Shown piece after piece: positions 15,857 to 24,522 of a stretch of 64,000 bases of DNA. Positions within the stretch are counted from its first letter, which is position 1. Each line of letters starts with the position of its first letter. The notes below the pieces were generated by a model. It had not been told where the DNA came from, searched no databases, and saw only the letters and a program-made list of their open reading frames with translations. The DNA is from Nocardioides marinus. GTDB lineage: Bacteria; Actinomycetota; Actinomycetes; Propionibacteriales; Nocardioidaceae. Made by a program: the position numbers and the translations under genes. The DNA is taken from assembly GCF_013408145.1 (NCBI RefSeq), contig NZ_JACBZI010000001.1, positions 434,001 to 498,000 of the forward strand, given 5' to 3'.

Positions 15857-17305
15857 GTGGCCGAGAGCATCTGGTGGAAGCACCGCGACGTCCCCGTCCC
15901 GACGGGCGAGCCGCCGCACGAGCAGGTCGACGTCGCCGTCGTCGGCGCCGGGGTCACCGGGCTGACCGCGGCGCTGCTGCTGGCCCGCGCCGGCCGGAGC
16001 GTGGTCGTCATGGAGGCGCGGCACCCCGGCGCGGTCACCACCGGCCGCACCACGGGCAAGGTCTCGGCCCTGCAGGGCACGATGCTCTCCCGGATCCTCC
16101 GCGCCGGGCGGCGCGAGTCGGCGGCGGCGTACGTCGCCAGCACGCTGCGTGCCCAGCAGTGGCTCGCCGACGAGGCGACCGGGCTGGGGCTGGACCTCGA
16201 GCAGCGGCCGGCCGCGACCTACGCCCCCACCTCCCGGGCCACGGCTGCGGTACGCCGCGAGCACGAGGCGGCCCGCGACCTCGGCCTGCCGGTGCGCTGG
16301 TCGGACGCCCCCGACCTCCCCGTCCCCGCGGTCGCGGCGACGCTGCTCGACGACCAGCTCCAGCTCGACCCGGGCCAGCTCGTCGAGCGACTGCTCGCCG
16401 CGGCGCTCGAGGCTGGTGCCACGGTCGTGGGTGACGCGCGCGTGCAGCGGGTGCGGCAGCGGCGCGACGGGGTGCACCTCCACGTGGCGCGGACCGACGG
16501 CGAGGCCGACGTCCACGCGCGGCACGTGCTGCTGGCCACCGGGGCGCCGGTGGTGGACCGACGGATGCACTTCGCCCGGCTGACCGCCCAGCGCAGCTAC
16601 ATCGTCGCCTTCGACACCGCCGAGGTGCCGGAGACGATGACGCTGTCCGCCGGCGGGCCGAGCCGCTCCTTCCGGGGCGCCGAGGTCGACGGCCGACGGG
16701 TGCTGCTCGTCGGCGGCGCCGGGCACGAGACCGGTCGCGGGCGTGCCGAGAACAAGCGTGTCGACGAGCTGCGCCGGTGGACCGCCGAGCACTGGCCCGA
16801 CGCCGTCGAGCTCGGTGCCTGGTCGGCGCAGGACTACACGACCACCGACCACCTGCCGCTGGTCGGCAGCCTGGGCGGGCCCAGCCCCGACGTGCACCTC
16901 GCCACCGGCTTCAACAAGTGGGGGCTGACCAGCGGCGTCGCCGCCGCCCTGGCCTTCGCCGGCGAGGTCCTCGGCGTCCGCGAGCCGTGGGTCGACGACC
17001 TCTACGGCCGCCGGGCCCGGCTGCGCGACGTCCCCGCGCTCGCCGGCATCCAGGTCGGGGTCGCCCTCGGCGGTGCCGCTGCCGCGGCGGGCCTGGCGGC
17101 GCCCGTCGAGACCTCCGGTCGCCGGGCGGTGGGGGAGGACTGCCGGCTGCTGCCGGTCTGCACCCACCTCGGCGGCCCGCTGCGCTGGAACCCCCACGAG
17201 GGCAGCTACGACTGCCCCCTGCACGGCTCCCGCTTCGACCGGGACGGCCGGGTCCTCGAAGGCCCGGCCACCCGGCCGCTGCGTCGCCTGCCCACCAGGG
17301 ACTGA
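15857..17305 (+). CDS. FAD-dependent oxidoreductase with C-terminal Rieske domain
   Basis: GTG 15857 follows GGGAGAGG at suitable spacing; TTG 15842 is a less likely alternative. The 482-aa protein has an N-terminal D-amino-acid-oxidase-like FAD domain (DVAVVGAGVTGL, residues about 27-38) and TTGRTTGKVSALQG. A Rieske 2Fe-2S domain at the end uses Cys435, His437, Cys453 and His456 (CTHLGGPLRW, YDCPLHGSRF). Fusions of this type are widespread in soil bacteria, but the substrate is not established to my knowledge. The large catalase gene follows 123 bp later, so H2O2 produced by the flavin could be handled locally (inference). Confidence 0.92.
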   Translation: MAESIWWKHRDVPVPTGEPPHEQVDVAVVGAGVTGLTAALLLARAGRSVVVMEARHPGAVTTGRTTGKVSALQGTMLSRILRAGRRESAAAYVASTLRAQQWLADEATGLGLDLEQRPAATYAPTSRATAAVRREHEAARDLGLPVRWSDAPDLPVPAVAATLLDDQLQLDPGQLVERLLAAALEAGATVVGDARVQRVRQRRDGVHLHVARTDGEADVHARHVLLATGAPVVDRRMHFARLTAQRSYIVAFDTAEVPETMTLSAGGPSRSFRGAEVDGRRVLLVGGAGHETGRGRAENKRVDELRRWTAEHWPDAVELGAWSAQDYTTTDHLPLVGSLGGPSPDVHLATGFNKWGLTSGVAAALAFAGEVLGVREPWVDDLYGRRARLRDVPALAGIQVGVALGGAAAAAGLAAPVETSGRRAVGEDCRLLPVCTHLGGPLRWNPHEGSYDCPLHGSRFDRDGRVLEGPATRPLRRLPTRD

Positions 17306-17428
17306 CCCTCCGGGGTCGAGTCCCGCCCCCTGACCTCCCGGTCCGGTCCCCGCCGCGTCAGCGCCGGGCACCGGGCCGGGACGACCGAGGACGGCCCGTC
17401 CGTCCGCCCCCCGCACGAAGGAGCACCC

Positions 17429-19654
17429 ATGAGTGACCCGACGCGAGACCAGATCCCCGGCGCCCCCGCCCCCCAGCCGCCCTCGGTGGAGGAGCCCGGC
17501 ACGCCCCACGACCCGCTGCCCCCCAAGCCCGACCACGGCGCCCCGGAGCTGCGCACCGCCACCGGCGAGGCGCTGGAGGGCGAGGAGGGCACCGCCCGTG
17601 GCCAGCAGGGCCGCTGGCTGACCACCGCCACCGGCGTGAAGCTGCGCGACACCGACCACTCGCTCAAGGCCGGACCGCGCGGCCCGACCCTGCTGCAGGA
17701 CCACCACCTGCGCGAGAAGATCACCCACTTCGACCACGAGCGCATCCCCGAGCGGGTCGTGCACGCCCGTGGAGCCGCCGCCCACGGCTACTTCGAGGGC
17801 TACGGCACCGCCGGTGAGATCTGCCTGGCCGGCGTCTTCGAGGAGGGCCGTCGCACGCCGACGTTCGTCCGCTTCTCCACGGTGCTGGGCAGCCGGGGGT
17901 CGGCCGACACCGTGCGCGACACCCGCGGGTTCGCGACTAAGTTCTACACCGACGAGGGCACCTGGGACCTGGTCGGCAACAACATGCCGGTCTTCTTCAT
18001 CCAGGACGGCATCAAGTTCCCCGACATCATCCACGCAGGCAAGCCGCACCCGGACCGCGAGATCCCCCAGGCGCAGTCCGCGCACGACACCTTCTGGGAC
18101 TTCGTCTCCCTGCACACCGAGGCCCAGCACCACACGATCTGGAACATGTCCGACCGCGGCATCCCGCGCTCCTACCGGATGATGGAGGGCTTCGGCGTGC
18201 ACACCTTCCGGGTGGTCAACGCCGAGGGTGCGACCTCCCTGGTGAAGTTCCACTGGAAGCCGAAGCTCGGCGTGCACTCCCTCACCTGGGAGGAGGCGCA
18301 GATGCTCGGCGGGCTCGACCCCGACTTCCACCGCCGGGACCTCGCCGACGCCATCGAGGCCGGCGCGTTCCCGGAGTGGGAGCTGGGTGTCCAGGTCTTC
18401 CCCGACACCGACGACCAGACCTTCCACGGCATCGACCTGCTCGACCCGACCAAGCTGGTGCCGGAGGAGATCGCACCGGTGCAGCCGATCGGCAAGATGG
18501 TGCTGGACCGCAACCCCACCAACTACTTCGCCGAGACCGAGCAGGTCGCCTTCCACACCGGGCACCTCGTGCCCGGCATCGACGTCACCGACGACCCGCT
18601 GCTGCAGGCCCGCAACTTCTCCTACCTCGACACCCAGCTCTCGCGGCTGGGCGGGCCGAACTTCAACCAGCTGCCCATCAACCGCCCGCACGCCCCGGTC
18701 AACGACATGCTCCGCGACGGCATGCACCAGCACGCGGTGCACCCGGGTGTCGCGCCCTACCGGCCCAACTCCCTCGACGGCGGGTGCCCCTTCAGCCTGG
18801 AGAACCAGGGCGAGGACCTCAGCGACGAGCAGAAGCGGGCCTTCGTCGACGCCGCCGCGAGCATCGAGGCCAGCCGCAAGGTCCGGGCCAACCCCGCGTC
18901 GTACGACGACCACTTCAGCCAGGCGCGGCTCTTCTGGCTGTCGTTGAGCCCGGTGGAGAAGGAGCACGTGGTCCGGGCCTACACCTTCGAGCTCGGCAAG
19001 TGCTACGAGCAGGCGATCAAGGAGCGTCAGCTGGTCGCGCTGGCCAGCATCGACGCCGACCTGTGCGAGCAGGTGGCCACCGGGCTCGGCCTGCCCGCCC
19101 CCGACCCCTCGGTGGCGGTGGCCGACGTCGAGGGCAGCCCCGCGCTCTCGCAGCTGGGCGGGACCTGGCCGGTCGACGGCCGCATCATCGGGCTGGTCGT
19201 GGACACCACCACCAGCGCCGCGCAGGTGCAGCCGGTGCGCGAGGCCGTGCTGGCCGCCGGGATGGTCCCCTTCGTCGTCGGCCCACGCGGCGGTGAGATC
19301 GACGGCGTGCCGGTGCAGCGGACCTTCGCCACGGGCCGCTCGGTCGAGCTCGACGCCGTGCTGCTGATCGCCGCGCCCGTCCCCGCCCCGGACGCGCTGG
19401 GGGCCCGCGACGAGAAGGCGGCAGGCGAGGCCGCGGTCGACCCGCGGGTGCGGCTGCTGGTGGAGGAGTGCTTCCGGCACAGCAAGGCGGTCGGCGCCAC
19501 CTCCGCGGGCCAGGCGGTCCTGGAGTCGGCCGGTGTCGCCGCGGACGCTCCCGGCGTCGTCGTCGCCGACGACCCCGAGGCCGCCTGGGAGCAGCTCGCC
19601 GAGCTGCTGCCCGCCCACCGGGTGTGGGACCGCTTCCCGGCGGCACTGGCGTGA
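17429..19654 (+). CDS. katE: Large-subunit catalase HPII (clade 2)
   Basis: The 741-aa cytoplasmic haem catalase decomposes H2O2. ATG 17429 follows GAAGGAG. Active-site His119 (GAAAHGYF), Asn184 ([17 protein letters not shown]) and the haem-ligating Tyr399 ([12 protein letters not shown]) are all present. The disordered Pro-rich N-terminus (about 70 residues) and the C-terminal class-I glutamine-amidotransferase-like domain (from about residue 585, [17 protein letters not shown]) define the large-subunit clade. The GATase domain in this family is thought to be structural. Neighbours (FAD/Rieske oxidoreductase, alcohol dehydrogenase) suggest a redox-stress group. Confidence 0.96.
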   Translation: MSDPTRDQIPGAPAPQPPSVEEPGTPHDPLPPKPDHGAPELRTATGEALEGEEGTARGQQGRWLTTATGVKLRDTDHSLKAGPRGPTLLQDHHLREKITHFDHERIPERVVHARGAAAHGYFEGYGTAGEICLAGVFEEGRRTPTFVRFSTVLGSRGSADTVRDTRGFATKFYTDEGTWDLVGNNMPVFFIQDGIKFPDIIHAGKPHPDREIPQAQSAHDTFWDFVSLHTEAQHHTIWNMSDRGIPRSYRMMEGFGVHTFRVVNAEGATSLVKFHWKPKLGVHSLTWEEAQMLGGLDPDFHRRDLADAIEAGAFPEWELGVQVFPDTDDQTFHGIDLLDPTKLVPEEIAPVQPIGKMVLDRNPTNYFAETEQVAFHTGHLVPGIDVTDDPLLQARNFSYLDTQLSRLGGPNFNQLPINRPHAPVNDMLRDGMHQHAVHPGVAPYRPNSLDGGCPFSLENQGEDLSDEQKRAFVDAAASIEASRKVRANPASYDDHFSQARLFWLSLSPVEKEHVVRAYTFELGKCYEQAIKERQLVALASIDADLCEQVATGLGLPAPDPSVAVADVEGSPALSQLGGTWPVDGRIIGLVVDTTTSAAQVQPVREAVLAAGMVPFVVGPRGGEIDGVPVQRTFATGRSVELDAVLLIAAPVPAPDALGARDEKAAGEAAVDPRVRLLVEECFRHSKAVGATSAGQAVLESAGVAADAPGVVVADDPEAAWEQLAELLPAHRVWDRFPAALA

Positions 19655-19727
19655 CCCCCACCCACCCCGACCCGTCCATCCGGGCGCCCCGGCCACCCCG
19701 GGCACCCCGTACGAGAGGAGAGGCACG

Positions 19728-20909
19728 ATGAAGGCAGTCACCTGGCAGGCCCCCCGCAAGGTCAGCGTCGACGAGGTCCCCGACCCGACCATCCAGGAGG
19801 CCACCGACGCGATCATCCGGGTCACCACGACCGGGCTGTGCGGCTCCGACCTGCACCTCTACGAGCCGCTCGCGCCGTTCATGAACGCCGGCGACGTCAT
19901 CGGCCACGAGCCGATGGGCATCGTCGAGGAGGTCGGCCCCGGCGTCCGCGACCTCGAGGTCGGCGACCGCGTGGTGGTGCCGTTCAACGTCTGCTGCGGC
20001 AGCTGCTGGACCTGCTCGCGGGGTCTGCACAGTCAGTGCGAGACCACCCAGAACCACGAGCACGGCACCGGCGCCAGCATGCTCGGCTACTCCTCGCTGT
20101 ACGGGGCCGTCCCCGGCGGGCAGGCCGAGCTGCTGCGGGTGCCGTTCGCCGACTTCATGCCGATGAAGGTGCCGGAGGGTCCGGTCGACGACCGCTTCGT
20201 GCTCCTCTCCGACGTGCTGCCGACCGCCTGGCAGGGCGTGGAGTACGCCGCGCTCCCGACCGACGGGGTGCTGCTGGTCATGGGCGCCGGCCCGATCGGC
20301 GACATGGCCGCCCGGATCGCCCTGCAGCGCGGGCATCGGGTGATCGTGGCCGACCGCGAGCGCGACCGGCTGGCCCGCGTGGCCGCGCGCGGCGCGGAGA
20401 CCGTGGACCTCAACGACGTCGACGACCTCGGCGAGGAGGTGCGGTCGCGCACCGGCGGCCGCGGCCCGGACTCGGTCATCGACGCCGTGGGCATGGAGGC
20501 CTTCGGCAACCCGGTGGTCGAGGCCAGCCACAAGGTCGTGGGGATGCTGCCCGACGCCCTGGCCGGCCCGTTCATGCAGGCCGCCGGGGTGGACCGGCTG
20601 GCGGCGCTGCACGGCGCCATCGACGCCGTGCGCCGCGGCGGCACGGTCTCGCTGCTGGGCGTCTACGGCGGGGCCGTCGACCCGATGCCGTTGATGCAGA
20701 TGTTCGACAAGCAGATCCAGGTGCGGATGGGCCAGGCCAACGTCCGTCGCTGGACCGACGACATCATGCCGCTGCTCCTGGACGACGCCGACCCGCTCGG
20801 CACCGAGGAGTTCGTGACCCACCGGCTCCCGCTCGACGAGGCCCCCGAGGCCTACGAGCGGTTCCGGGACAAGGAGGACGGCGTCGTCAAGGTGGTCTTC
20901 ACCCCCTGA
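19728..20909 (+). CDS. Zinc-dependent medium-chain alcohol dehydrogenase
   Basis: The 393-aa MDR-family enzyme starts at ATG 19728 after GAGAGGAGAGG. Catalytic zinc ligands are in TTGLCGSDLH (Cys) and GHEPMG (His/Glu). The structural-zinc lobe CCGSCWTCSRGLHSQC is intact. The Rossmann motif is VMGAGPIGDMAA. An insertion (TTQNHEHGTGASMLGYSSLY) and the overall length resemble the glutathione-independent formaldehyde dehydrogenase-like subgroup. It lies 73 bp after katE on the same strand and is likely co-expressed. Substrate unproven. Confidence 0.92.
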   Translation: MKAVTWQAPRKVSVDEVPDPTIQEATDAIIRVTTTGLCGSDLHLYEPLAPFMNAGDVIGHEPMGIVEEVGPGVRDLEVGDRVVVPFNVCCGSCWTCSRGLHSQCETTQNHEHGTGASMLGYSSLYGAVPGGQAELLRVPFADFMPMKVPEGPVDDRFVLLSDVLPTAWQGVEYAALPTDGVLLVMGAGPIGDMAARIALQRGHRVIVADRERDRLARVAARGAETVDLNDVDDLGEEVRSRTGGRGPDSVIDAVGMEAFGNPVVEASHKVVGMLPDALAGPFMQAAGVDRLAALHGAIDAVRRGGTVSLLGVYGGAVDPMPLMQMFDKQIQVRMGQANVRRWTDDIMPLLLDDADPLGTEEFVTHRLPLDEAPEAYERFRDKEDGVVKVVFTP

Positions 20910-20945
20910 CGCCGAGAGGTCGCCCGCGCACGGCCGAGAGGTCAC
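20910..20945. repeat. Two-unit GCCGAGAGGTC repeat, copy A
   Basis: Directly after the TGA stop lie two imperfect units of GCCGAGAGGTC followed by a GCGCACG-type segment. The same two-unit block starts immediately after the stop codon at 28490. Confidence 0.6.
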
Positions 20946-20951
20946 GGACGC

Positions 20952-20988
20952 ACGGGCCGGCATCCCCGATCGGGGGGTGCCGGCCCGT
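20952..20988. terminator. Hairpin terminator between adh and recQ
   Basis: Arms ACGGGCCGGCA (20952-20962) and TGCCGGCCCGT (20978-20988) pair perfectly around an inner CCCCGATCGGGG palindrome. It lies between convergent genes. Confidence 0.8.
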
Positions 20989-21006
20989 CGGCGTACGCCG
21001 TGGGGC

Positions 21007-22617
21007 TCAGGCGGGCTTCAGCAGCTGCCGCTCGCGCACCAGGTCGGTGGCCAGCGTGCGGTAGCCGACGCGGTCGAAGAGCACGGTGACGGTGTCGCGG
21101 GTCAGGTCGGTGATGGTGCCCCGGCCGAAGCGCCGGTGCTTGACCCCGGACTCCGGGCGCAGGCCGTCGAGGTCGCGCAGCGTCTCCAGCGGCTCCGCGC
21201 CGCCCTCGGCGGAGCAGGTGTCGCAGCGCCCGCAGGGCTCGGCGGACAGGTCGCCGAAGTGGTGCCGCAGCACCAGGTCGCGACAGTGGGCGGAGTCGGC
21301 GTACTCCCGGACCCGCTCGACCTGGGTGCGGCGCAGGGTCCGCTCGGCCTCCGCCCGGCGACGTACGACGTCGGCCAGCCGGTCCACGGGCTCCGACGGG
21401 TCAGCGCCGCCGGCGGACAGCAGCGCCAGGACCCGGCCGACGGTCCGTCGCCCCAGGCCCGTGGTCGAGGCGAGCGTCCGCACGTCGGCGTCCGGCGCCT
21501 CCCGCCAGGCCTCGGCGACCCGCCGCACCGACGCGCTGCGCGGCCGGCCCCCGGCGAAGAAGTGCCCCAGGGCGAGGTCCTCGTCGCGGAACAGCATCTC
21601 CGCGACGGCGCGACGCCCGTCCCGACCCGCACGCCCGGACTCCTGGTAGTAGACGTCGAGCGACTCCGGGGCCTGCGCGTGCAGCACGAAGCGGACCTCG
21701 GGCTGGTGCACGCCCATGCCGAACGCCGAGGTCGCGACGACCACGTCGACGTCCCCGGCGTGGAAGGCGTCGTGCACCTCCTCGCGCCGGTCACGGGGGA
21801 GGCCCGCGTGGTAGGCGGGTGCGCGCAGGCCGGCCTCGGCCAGGTGCGCGGCGAGGGTCTCGGCGTCGCGCCGGGTGCGCACGTAGACCAGGCCCAGCCC
21901 GCCCTCGGTCTCCTCGCGCAGGGCGCGGACCCGCTCCTCGACGGTGCCGGCCCGCTCGGAGTCCTCGTGCAGCCGCAGCACCCGCAGCGCCAGGTCGGGG
22001 CGCTCGAAGCCCAGCACCTGCTCGGTGCCGCCGAGCCCCAGCACCCGGTGCACGTCCTTGCGGACCGCCGAGGAGGCGGTCGCAGTCACCGCCACGGTCG
22101 GCGGGGAGCCCCACGCCTCACGGACCTGCCCGAGCGCGGCGTACGACGGGCGGAAGTCGGTGCCCCATGTCGAGACGCAGTGCGCCTCGTCGACGGCCAG
22201 CAGCGCCGGCGGGTGCTCGGCCAGCAGGTCGCGCAGCCGGCCGCCAGCGAGCTGCTCGGGCGAGGTGTAGAGCAGCCGCAGCGTGCCGGCGCGGACGGCC
22301 TCCTCGGTGGCGTCGAGGTCGCCCGCGGACTCCGCCGAGGTCCACCGTGCGGCGAAGCCCTCGCCGGCGCTGGCGTCGAGCCCCCGCACCTGGTCGCCGG
22401 CGAGGCTGAGCAGTGGCGTGACGACGACGCACAGTCGCTCCGCGGCCGCCGCGGCGAGCTGGAACACCAGCGACTTCCCGGTGCCGGTAGGGGCCACGAG
22501 CAGCACGTCGTGCCCCTCCAGGAGCCGGCGTACGGCGGTGAGCTGGTCGGTCGTGGGCTCGGCGACGTCGAGCAGGTCGGCGGCGAGCGAGCAGAGCTGG
22601 GGGTCCGAGACGGTCAC
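21007..22617 (-). CDS. RecQ-family ATP-dependent DNA helicase
   Basis: The 536-aa protein, taken from GTG 22617, has Walker A VAPTGTGKS, motif II DEAHC, motif III TVAVTATASS and motif VI YQESGRAGRDG. RecQ-Ct zinc-binding cysteines lie in SAHCRDLVLRHHFGDLSAEPCGRCDTC. The C-terminus has no HRDC domain; it ends in VKHRRFGRGTITDLTRDTV, a small Tudor-like module also found at the end of UvrD/PcrA-type helicases. GGAGG is close to this GTG (about 2 nt), so a start a few codons upstream is possible. 3'-5' unwinding in repair is the family role. Confidence 0.9.
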   Translation of the reverse strand: MTVSDPQLCSLAADLLDVAEPTTDQLTAVRRLLEGHDVLLVAPTGTGKSLVFQLAAAAAERLCVVVTPLLSLAGDQVRGLDASAGEGFAARWTSAESAGDLDATEEAVRAGTLRLLYTSPEQLAGGRLRDLLAEHPPALLAVDEAHCVSTWGTDFRPSYAALGQVREAWGSPPTVAVTATASSAVRKDVHRVLGLGGTEQVLGFERPDLALRVLRLHEDSERAGTVEERVRALREETEGGLGLVYVRTRRDAETLAAHLAEAGLRAPAYHAGLPRDRREEVHDAFHAGDVDVVVATSAFGMGVHQPEVRFVLHAQAPESLDVYYQESGRAGRDGRRAVAEMLFRDEDLALGHFFAGGRPRSASVRRVAEAWREAPDADVRTLASTTGLGRRTVGRVLALLSAGGADPSEPVDRLADVVRRRAEAERTLRRTQVERVREYADSAHCRDLVLRHHFGDLSAEPCGRCDTCSAEGGAEPLETLRDLDGLRPESGVKHRRFGRGTITDLTRDTVTVLFDRVGYRTLATDLVRERQLLKPA

Positions 22618-22679
22618 GCCCTCCGGTACCCCGCGCCGGGGCACCCGCAGCCACCCCTCGGGGTGCCAGTGGCGGGCCC

Positions 22680-23270
22680 TCAGGAACCCTCTGGTGCGTC
22701 CCCGTCCCACGCCGCGACGACTTCGTCGGCAGTTCGGACCTGCTGGCGGTGCTGGACGCGAAGCATCTCCAGGGTGTGGTCGTGCTCGTCGGGGTCCAGC
22801 GAGGCCGTGGCGTCCGAGACCAGGACGACCTGCAGGTCGTGCGCGAACGCGTCGCGCGCGGTGGCCGCCACGCAGGACTCGGTGCTCACCCCGCACAGCA
22901 CCACCCGGCGTACGTCGAGGGCGGCGAGACGCTCTCCCAGGTCGGTGCCGAAGAAGGCGCTGTCGCGGGTCTTGACCACGCAGTCCGCCTCGCCGGGCTC
23001 GAGCCCCTCGGCCCGCTGTGCCCCCGGGGTGTCCCGGACGACGACGCCCTGGTCGTCCTCGAGCATGGTGAGGGTCCAGGTGCTGCGGTCCGGCTCGTGC
23101 TCGGTGCGGATCTCGACGACGGGTACGCCGTGGCGGTGCGCGGCGTCGGCGAGCCGGTTGCAGGCCGCCACCACGTCGTGGCGGCAGCGGGCCAGCTCGT
23201 CGTCGGCGAAGTAGTCGACCTGCAGGTCGACGAGCAGCAGGGCGTCTCCAGCAGCTTCCGGGGCGGGCAT
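22680..23270 (-). CDS. Isochorismatase-like cysteine hydrolase
   Basis: The 196-aa protein starts at ATG 23270. The catalytic triad is visible: Asp15 (LLLVDLQVDYF), Lys100 (DCVVKTRDSAFFGT) and Cys133 (VVLCGVSTESCVAATARDA). The family includes nicotinamidases, N-carbamoyl hydrolases and isochorismatases; without conserved metal-site His residues a nicotinamidase role is unlikely. It is divergent from the DJ-1/PfpI gene and follows recQ in the same orientation with a 62-bp gap. Confidence 0.93.
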   Translation of the reverse strand: MPAPEAAGDALLLVDLQVDYFADDELARCRHDVVAACNRLADAAHRHGVPVVEIRTEHEPDRSTWTLTMLEDDQGVVVRDTPGAQRAEGLEPGEADCVVKTRDSAFFGTDLGERLAALDVRRVVLCGVSTESCVAATARDAFAHDLQVVLVSDATASLDPDEHDHTLEMLRVQHRQQVRTADEVVAAWDGDAPEGS

Positions 23271-23387
23271 GGCCCCAGCGTTCCCCGCCGCGGGCGGGCC
23301 CCATGCACCGAGCGGCTCCCACGAAGGGGTGAGACCGGGACACGACGTCCCACCCCCTCGGGCGGTGGGCTGCGCCGGTGGGCGACC

Positions 23388-23393
23388 TAGCGT
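23388..23393 (+). promoter_or_regulatory. -10 hexamer, leaderless pfpI-like gene
   Basis: TAGCGT ends 7 nt before ATG 23401 and there is no Shine-Dalgarno sequence, so the transcript probably begins at the start codon. Confidence 0.55.
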
Positions 23394-23400
23394 CGTGGAC

Positions 23401-23946
23401 ATGACCACCATCGCCTTCCTGACCTCGGCCGAGGGCATCGAGCGAGCAGAGCTCGTGGAGCCCTGGCAGGCCGTCACCGACGCCGGGCACGACGCCGTGC
23501 TGCTGAGCCCCGAGACGGGGGAGGTGCAGCTGTTCGAGCACCTCGACAAGGCCGACACCCGCCCCGTCGACAAGGCCGTGGGTGAGGCCTCCATCGACGA
23601 CTACGCCGCCCTCGTCCTCCCCGGCGGCGTCGCGAACCCCGACGCCCTGCGCCTGGACGAGGCCGCCGTCGCCTTCGTCCGCGACTTCGTCGCCTCCGGC
23701 AAGCCGGTCGCGGCCATCTGCCACGCGCCGTGGACCCTGATCGAGGCCGGCGTCCTCGAGGGACGCACGCTCACCTCCTGGCCCAGCCTGCAGACCGACA
23801 TCCGCAACGCCGGCGGCACCTGGGTCGACGAGAAGGTCGTCGCCGACGGCAACCTGATCACCAGCCGCAACCCCGGCGACATCCCGGCGTTCAACAACGC
23901 GCTGCTCGAGGCCGTCACGCACGGAGCCGGCAGCACCGGCTCCTGA
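23401..23946 (+). CDS. DJ-1/PfpI family protein (type 1 glutamine amidotransferase-like)
   Basis: The 181-aa protein has the family's early acidic loop (SAEGIE, Glu near residue 11), LVLPGGVANPD and the nucleophile elbow AAICHAPWTL with Cys107-His108. Such general-stress proteins (YhbO/PfpI type) act as deglycases, chaperones or proteases; the activity is disputed. The LLSPETGEVQLFEHLDKAD segment is typical of the C56 subgroup. A leaderless promoter and a strong terminator make it a monocistronic unit. Confidence 0.93.
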   Translation: MTTIAFLTSAEGIERAELVEPWQAVTDAGHDAVLLSPETGEVQLFEHLDKADTRPVDKAVGEASIDDYAALVLPGGVANPDALRLDEAAVAFVRDFVASGKPVAAICHAPWTLIEAGVLEGRTLTSWPSLQTDIRNAGGTWVDEKVVADGNLITSRNPGDIPAFNNALLEAVTHGAGSTGS

Positions 23947-23964
23947 CCCCTTCCCGGCTCTGTG

Positions 23965-23998
23965 GCTCGGCCCCGTCGCTGCGGTGGCGGGGCCGAGC
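23965..23998. terminator. Hairpin terminator after pfpI-like gene
   Basis: Arms GCTCGGCCCCG (23965-23975) and CGGGGCCGAGC (23988-23998) pair perfectly around a 12-nt loop. Confidence 0.8.
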
Positions 23999-24522
23999 GC
24001 TGCCCGGACGTCTGGTCGGACGTGCTGCGACGCCCGCCCCCGGGGGCGCCGCGACCGGGAAGGATTCCGGCCCCCGGCCGCGGCCGTTCCCGACGATCAC
24101 CCCTGCGGGTGGAAGCACCACCCGGATGTGGCGATTCGAGAGCGAGAACGTCTCGATGGTGCTCCGCGCAGGCACCTCGCCAAACCACCCGGCCGGGTAG
24201 GCGTGAGCGCTCACCGGCCGGCCACCGTCGCCACGGCCGCGGCACAGGTGCCCCGACGGGATGCCACCGGGTGGGGCGCGGTGTGAGACAGTGGTCCCGT
24301 TCGCACCCCGTGGACCAGGAGCAGCAGCTCCCGGGACCCCCACCGCTCGGCCCGATCGTCCGGCCCCAGGGCTGGCCCGACCGGCCCGACCACCGGCAGC
24401 GAGTCCCCTCAGGCGGTGCGAGCGCCGGCCTGCGCCGCCGTCCCCGGAACCCGCCGGGACGCCTGGCCCGGACCGACCGCCGTGCGGCCCACCGAGGGCC
24501 CGCCGGCCCGGAGGAGGAGCGA
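23999..24522. other. 524-bp intergenic region before the SNF2 gene
   Basis: No convincing gene is seen. The SNF2 frame stays open through most of it, so an upstream start (for example GTG 24310, beginning VDQEQQLPGPPPLG) cannot be excluded, but the translation lacks family features. A locally less GC-rich segment at about 24118-24190 (around GATGTGGCGATTCGAGAGCG) contains only very short frames. Confidence 0.4.

Noticed and set aside
15677..19828. A 1532-codon minus-strand frame spanning the FAD/Rieske and catalase genes
   Set aside because: Only its last 148 codons encode a recognisable protein; the rest is low-complexity antisense to well-supported genes, a high-GC frame artefact.
24126..24200. 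24-codon ORF starting MWRFESENVSMV
   Set aside because: Too short, with no ribosome site and no neighbour that would give it a role.
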